Assembly (NCBI GenBank): GCA_905209865.1
Contig: CAJLUP010000079.1
Location: 1-8,720, forward strand
Source of the DNA: an uncultured Lachnospiraceae bacterium
Lineage (GTDB): Bacteria; Bacillota; Clostridia; Lachnospirales; Lachnospiraceae
Direction of reading: 5' to 3'
DNA: 8,720 nucleotides
In this document: piece after piece, positions 7,521 to 8,720 of the stretch
Layout: every line of letters starts with the position of its first letter
How positions within the stretch are numbered: the stretch's first letter is position 1
The notes under the pieces: generated by a model
What the model was told of the DNA's origin: nothing
The model's input: the letters and a program-made list of their open reading frames with translations, nothing else
Database searches by the model: none
Translations under genes and position numbers: made by a program

Positions 7521-8138
7521 ATGGACAGCATAATTTTTGATGTAGACGGTACATTGTGGGATTCTACAGATTCCGTCGCAGCCGCATGGAATTCAGCGAT
7601 CAAAACTCATTCTTCTCTTGATCTGATACTGAACAGACAGATCTTAGGCGGTGTCTTCGGAAAAACAATGACTGAAATCGGAGACATTCTCTTCCCTTCA
7701 CTTTCCAAGAAAGAAAAGGAGAAACTCCTCTTTGCCTGTTTTGAATATGAAAATAACTATTTAGAAAACCATCCCGGCATCATTTATGACGGCGTTGCCG
7801 ATACAATACAAAAACTGGCAGAAAAATATCCCCTCTTTATTGTCAGCAACTGCCAGTGTGGTTATATTGAAACAACGATGAAGGCAATCGGTATCACCTC
7901 CTTTATAAAGGATCATCTCTGTTTCGGAGAGACAAATGTTCCAAAAGGACGGACTCTCCGCATGCTGATTGAACGAAACCATTTAACTTCTCCGGTTTAT
8001 GTCGGAGATACACAAGGGGATGCGGATGCCTGCCGCGATGCAGACATTCCTTTCATTTTTGCCGAATACGGTTTCGGAAATGTCCCCGATGCCAAAAGGA
8101 CGATTCAAAAATTTTCCGATCTTTTGGATCTCCAATAA
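7521..8138 (+). CDS. HAD-superfamily hydrolase, phosphoglycolate-phosphatase-like (subfamily IA)
   Basis: Encodes 205 residues with all four haloacid-dehalogenase motifs. Motif I is FDVDGTLWDS (6-15), with nucleophile Asp7 and general acid Asp9. Motif II is IVSN (107-110, Ser109). Motif III is Lys142 in NVPKGRT, and motif IV is VGDTQGDADA (161-170, Asp163 and Asp167). A helical cap is inserted between motifs I and II (about 15-85), as in the phosphoglycolate phosphatase and beta-phosphoglucomutase group. The enzyme should be a soluble magnesium-dependent phosphatase on a small metabolite; the substrate cannot be read from sequence. The ATG at 7521 has GGAAAGG ten bases upstream and starts right at motif I, as family members do. 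The frame is open further upstream, but that part crosses the promoter and antisense polA sequence. Monocistronic by appearance: its own promoter, then a hairpin terminator. Confidence 0.9.
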   Translation: MDSIIFDVDGTLWDSTDSVAAAWNSAIKTHSSLDLILNRQILGGVFGKTMTEIGDILFPSLSKKEKEKLLFACFEYENNYLENHPGIIYDGVADTIQKLAEKYPLFIVSNCQCGYIETTMKAIGITSFIKDHLCFGETNVPKGRTLRMLIERNHLTSPVYVGDTQGDADACRDADIPFIFAEYGFGNVPDAKRTIQKFSDLLDLQ

Positions 8139-8156
8139 AAATTCAGAACACATTCA

Positions 8157-8197
8157 AGAAAAGCGAAAAGCGGCATATCACCACTTTTCGCTTTTCT
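8157..8197. terminator. Hairpin terminator between converging HAD and surface-protein genes
   Basis: GAAAAGCGAAAAG (8158-8170) pairs perfectly with CTTTTCGCTTTTC (8184-8196), extended by A8157/T8197, around a 13-base loop. Pyrimidine-rich, T-containing flanks follow on both strands, although neither is a long pure T-run. It is placed 20 bases after the HAD stop (8138) and 15 bases before the surface-protein stop (8212), as expected for a shared terminator. Confidence 0.75.
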
Positions 8198-8211
8198 CTT
8201 ACATCTTCTAT

Positions 8212-8720
8212 TTATTTATAAGAACTTCTTTTCTTTCCTGCTGCAGCAGCCGTTCCGAAGATAAGTGATAATCCCAAGAGGGAGAACCAAATAACGATCT
8301 GATCCGTATCTCCTGTTTTCGGCGCCGAAACAGGAGTCTGATTTTCTGAAGATTCTCCTCCTGAACTCAACGTACTTTGCGTTTTCTCTGATTCTGCAGA
8401 CAAATCCTGTGTCTTAGTACCCTCTGTATCCGGTGCATTTGATGTATTTGTTTCATCTGTTTCCGGCGTTACCGTTCCGTTTGCCTCGGGCTCGCTTGGC
8501 ACGTCCAGTATATCCGGTGTCTGTGTTCCGTCTGTCTCTGGCTCACTCGGTGCATTCGGTATAGTTGGCGTCTGTGTTCCGTCCGTCTCCGGTTCGCTCG
8601 GTACGTTCGGTATAGTTGGCGTCTGCGTTCCGTCTGTCTCCGGCTCACTTGGTACGTTCGGTACGGTTGGCGTCTGTGTTCCGTCCGTCTCCGGTTCGCT
8701 CGGTACGTTCGGTATAGTTG
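8212..8720 (-). CDS. Sortase-anchored repeat surface protein, C-terminal part
   Basis: Partial gene; the - strand frame is open to the window edge, so the N-terminus and any signal peptide are missing. The visible 168 residues begin with 17-residue repeats of the type PSEPETDGTQTPTIPNV, continue as a Thr/Ser/Glu-rich linker, and end in a cell-wall sorting signal. That signal is APKTGD (8308-8325), a hydrophobic helix of about 20 residues (IVIWFSLLGLSLIFG and on) and the basic tail KKRSSYK. The proline/threonine/acidic repeats are typical of an extended stalk that carries an N-terminal domain across the cell wall. The motif has Ala where classical LPXTG has Leu, recalling the non-canonical xPKTG(D) signals of Clostridia. 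A GTG at 8500-8502 is an internal Val codon, not a start. No sortase gene is in the window. Adhesin or enzyme function cannot be judged from this part. Confidence 0.85.
   Translation of the reverse strand, partial: TIPNVPSEPETDGTQTPTVPNVPSEPETDGTQTPTIPNVPSEPETDGTQTPTIPNAPSEPETDGTQTPDILDVPSEPEANGTVTPETDETNTSNAPDTEGTKTQDLSAESEKTQSTLSSGGESSENQTPVSAPKTGDTDQIVIWFSLLGLSLIFGTAAAAGKKRSSYK
8310..8336. repeat. Near-perfect inverted repeat over the sorting-signal codons
   Basis: CTCCTGTTTTCGG (8310-8322) and CCGAAACAGGAG (8325-8336) are complementary apart from one extra T, around a CG-rich centre. It lies inside the surface-protein coding region and covers the codons for the APKTGD motif. It could form a hairpin in mRNA or be a chance product of codon choice. 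Confidence 0.6.
8500..8720 (-). repeat. 51-bp in-frame tandem repeats (17-residue PSEPETDGTQTP.. units)
   Basis: Four full units run 8703-8653, 8652-8602, 8601-8551 and 8550-8500 (- strand), with a further partial unit at 8704-8720 that continues past the window. A decayed fifth unit (8499-8449, PSEPEANGTVTP..) leads into the linker. The protein period is 17 residues. The last full unit differs at its end (DILDV instead of TIPNV). Units alternate in silent codon choice, giving a 102-bp higher period. This is a coding repeat, with no spacer between units. Confidence 0.92.

Noticed and set aside
8212..8502. A separate 96-residue protein starting at the GTG of 8500-8502
   Set aside because: The frame continues upstream without a stop through the PSEPETDGTQTP repeats, so the GTG is an internal Val codon of a longer surface protein.
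8449..8720. CRISPR array suggested by the regular 51-bp repeats
   Set aside because: Units are directly joined with no unique spacers, keep one reading frame, and differ mainly by silent changes, which indicates a coding repeat.

Overview
This window looks like an ordinary piece of chromosome from a Gram-positive, low-to-moderate GC anaerobe. It is most likely a member of the Clostridia, with Lachnospiraceae as my best guess. That placement is inference. It rests on strong AGGAGG-type ribosome binding sites, the DegV, UPF0210 and UPF0237 families, a polA with a decayed proofreading domain, and a surface protein with a sortase-type tail. I see no tRNA, rRNA, CRISPR array, insertion sequence or phage gene, and no gap between genes longer than about 120 bases.

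Layout. (1) Bases 1-656, + strand: the C-terminal part of a sodium-coupled neurotransmitter:sodium symporter (NSS) family transporter, cut by the window edge. (2) A bidirectional hairpin terminator at about 691-731 lies between this gene and the next, which converges on it. (3) Bases 753-7401, - strand: six tightly packed genes read in the order polA, coaE, WalJ/YycJ-like metallo-beta-lactamase-fold nuclease, UPF0237 ACT-domain protein, UPF0210 (PFL family) protein, DegV-family lipid-binding protein. Gaps are 28 bp, a 4 bp ATGA overlap, 17, 38 and 60 bp, so they probably form one operon ending at the terminator. (4) A divergent promoter region of about 120 bp (7402-7520) separates polA from a + strand HAD-family phosphatase (7521-8138). 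(5) A second convergent hairpin (8157-8197) is followed by the - strand C-terminus of a repeat-rich, sortase-anchored surface protein (8212-8720, cut by the window edge).

How the genes fit together: polA (repair and Okazaki fragment processing), coaE (last step of CoA synthesis) and the WalJ-like nuclease are housekeeping genes sharing a transcript. The ACT/UPF0210 pair is widely conserved with no settled function as far as I know, and its position here suggests a paired role. DegV proteins bind fatty acids, in some species for phospholipid synthesis. I do not find a convincing new multi-gene system. The most interesting items are the conserved but uncharacterised ACT/UPF0210 pair and the surface protein tail, which has an alternating A/B 51-bp repeat and a non-canonical APKTGD sorting signal overlapped by a near-perfect DNA palindrome.
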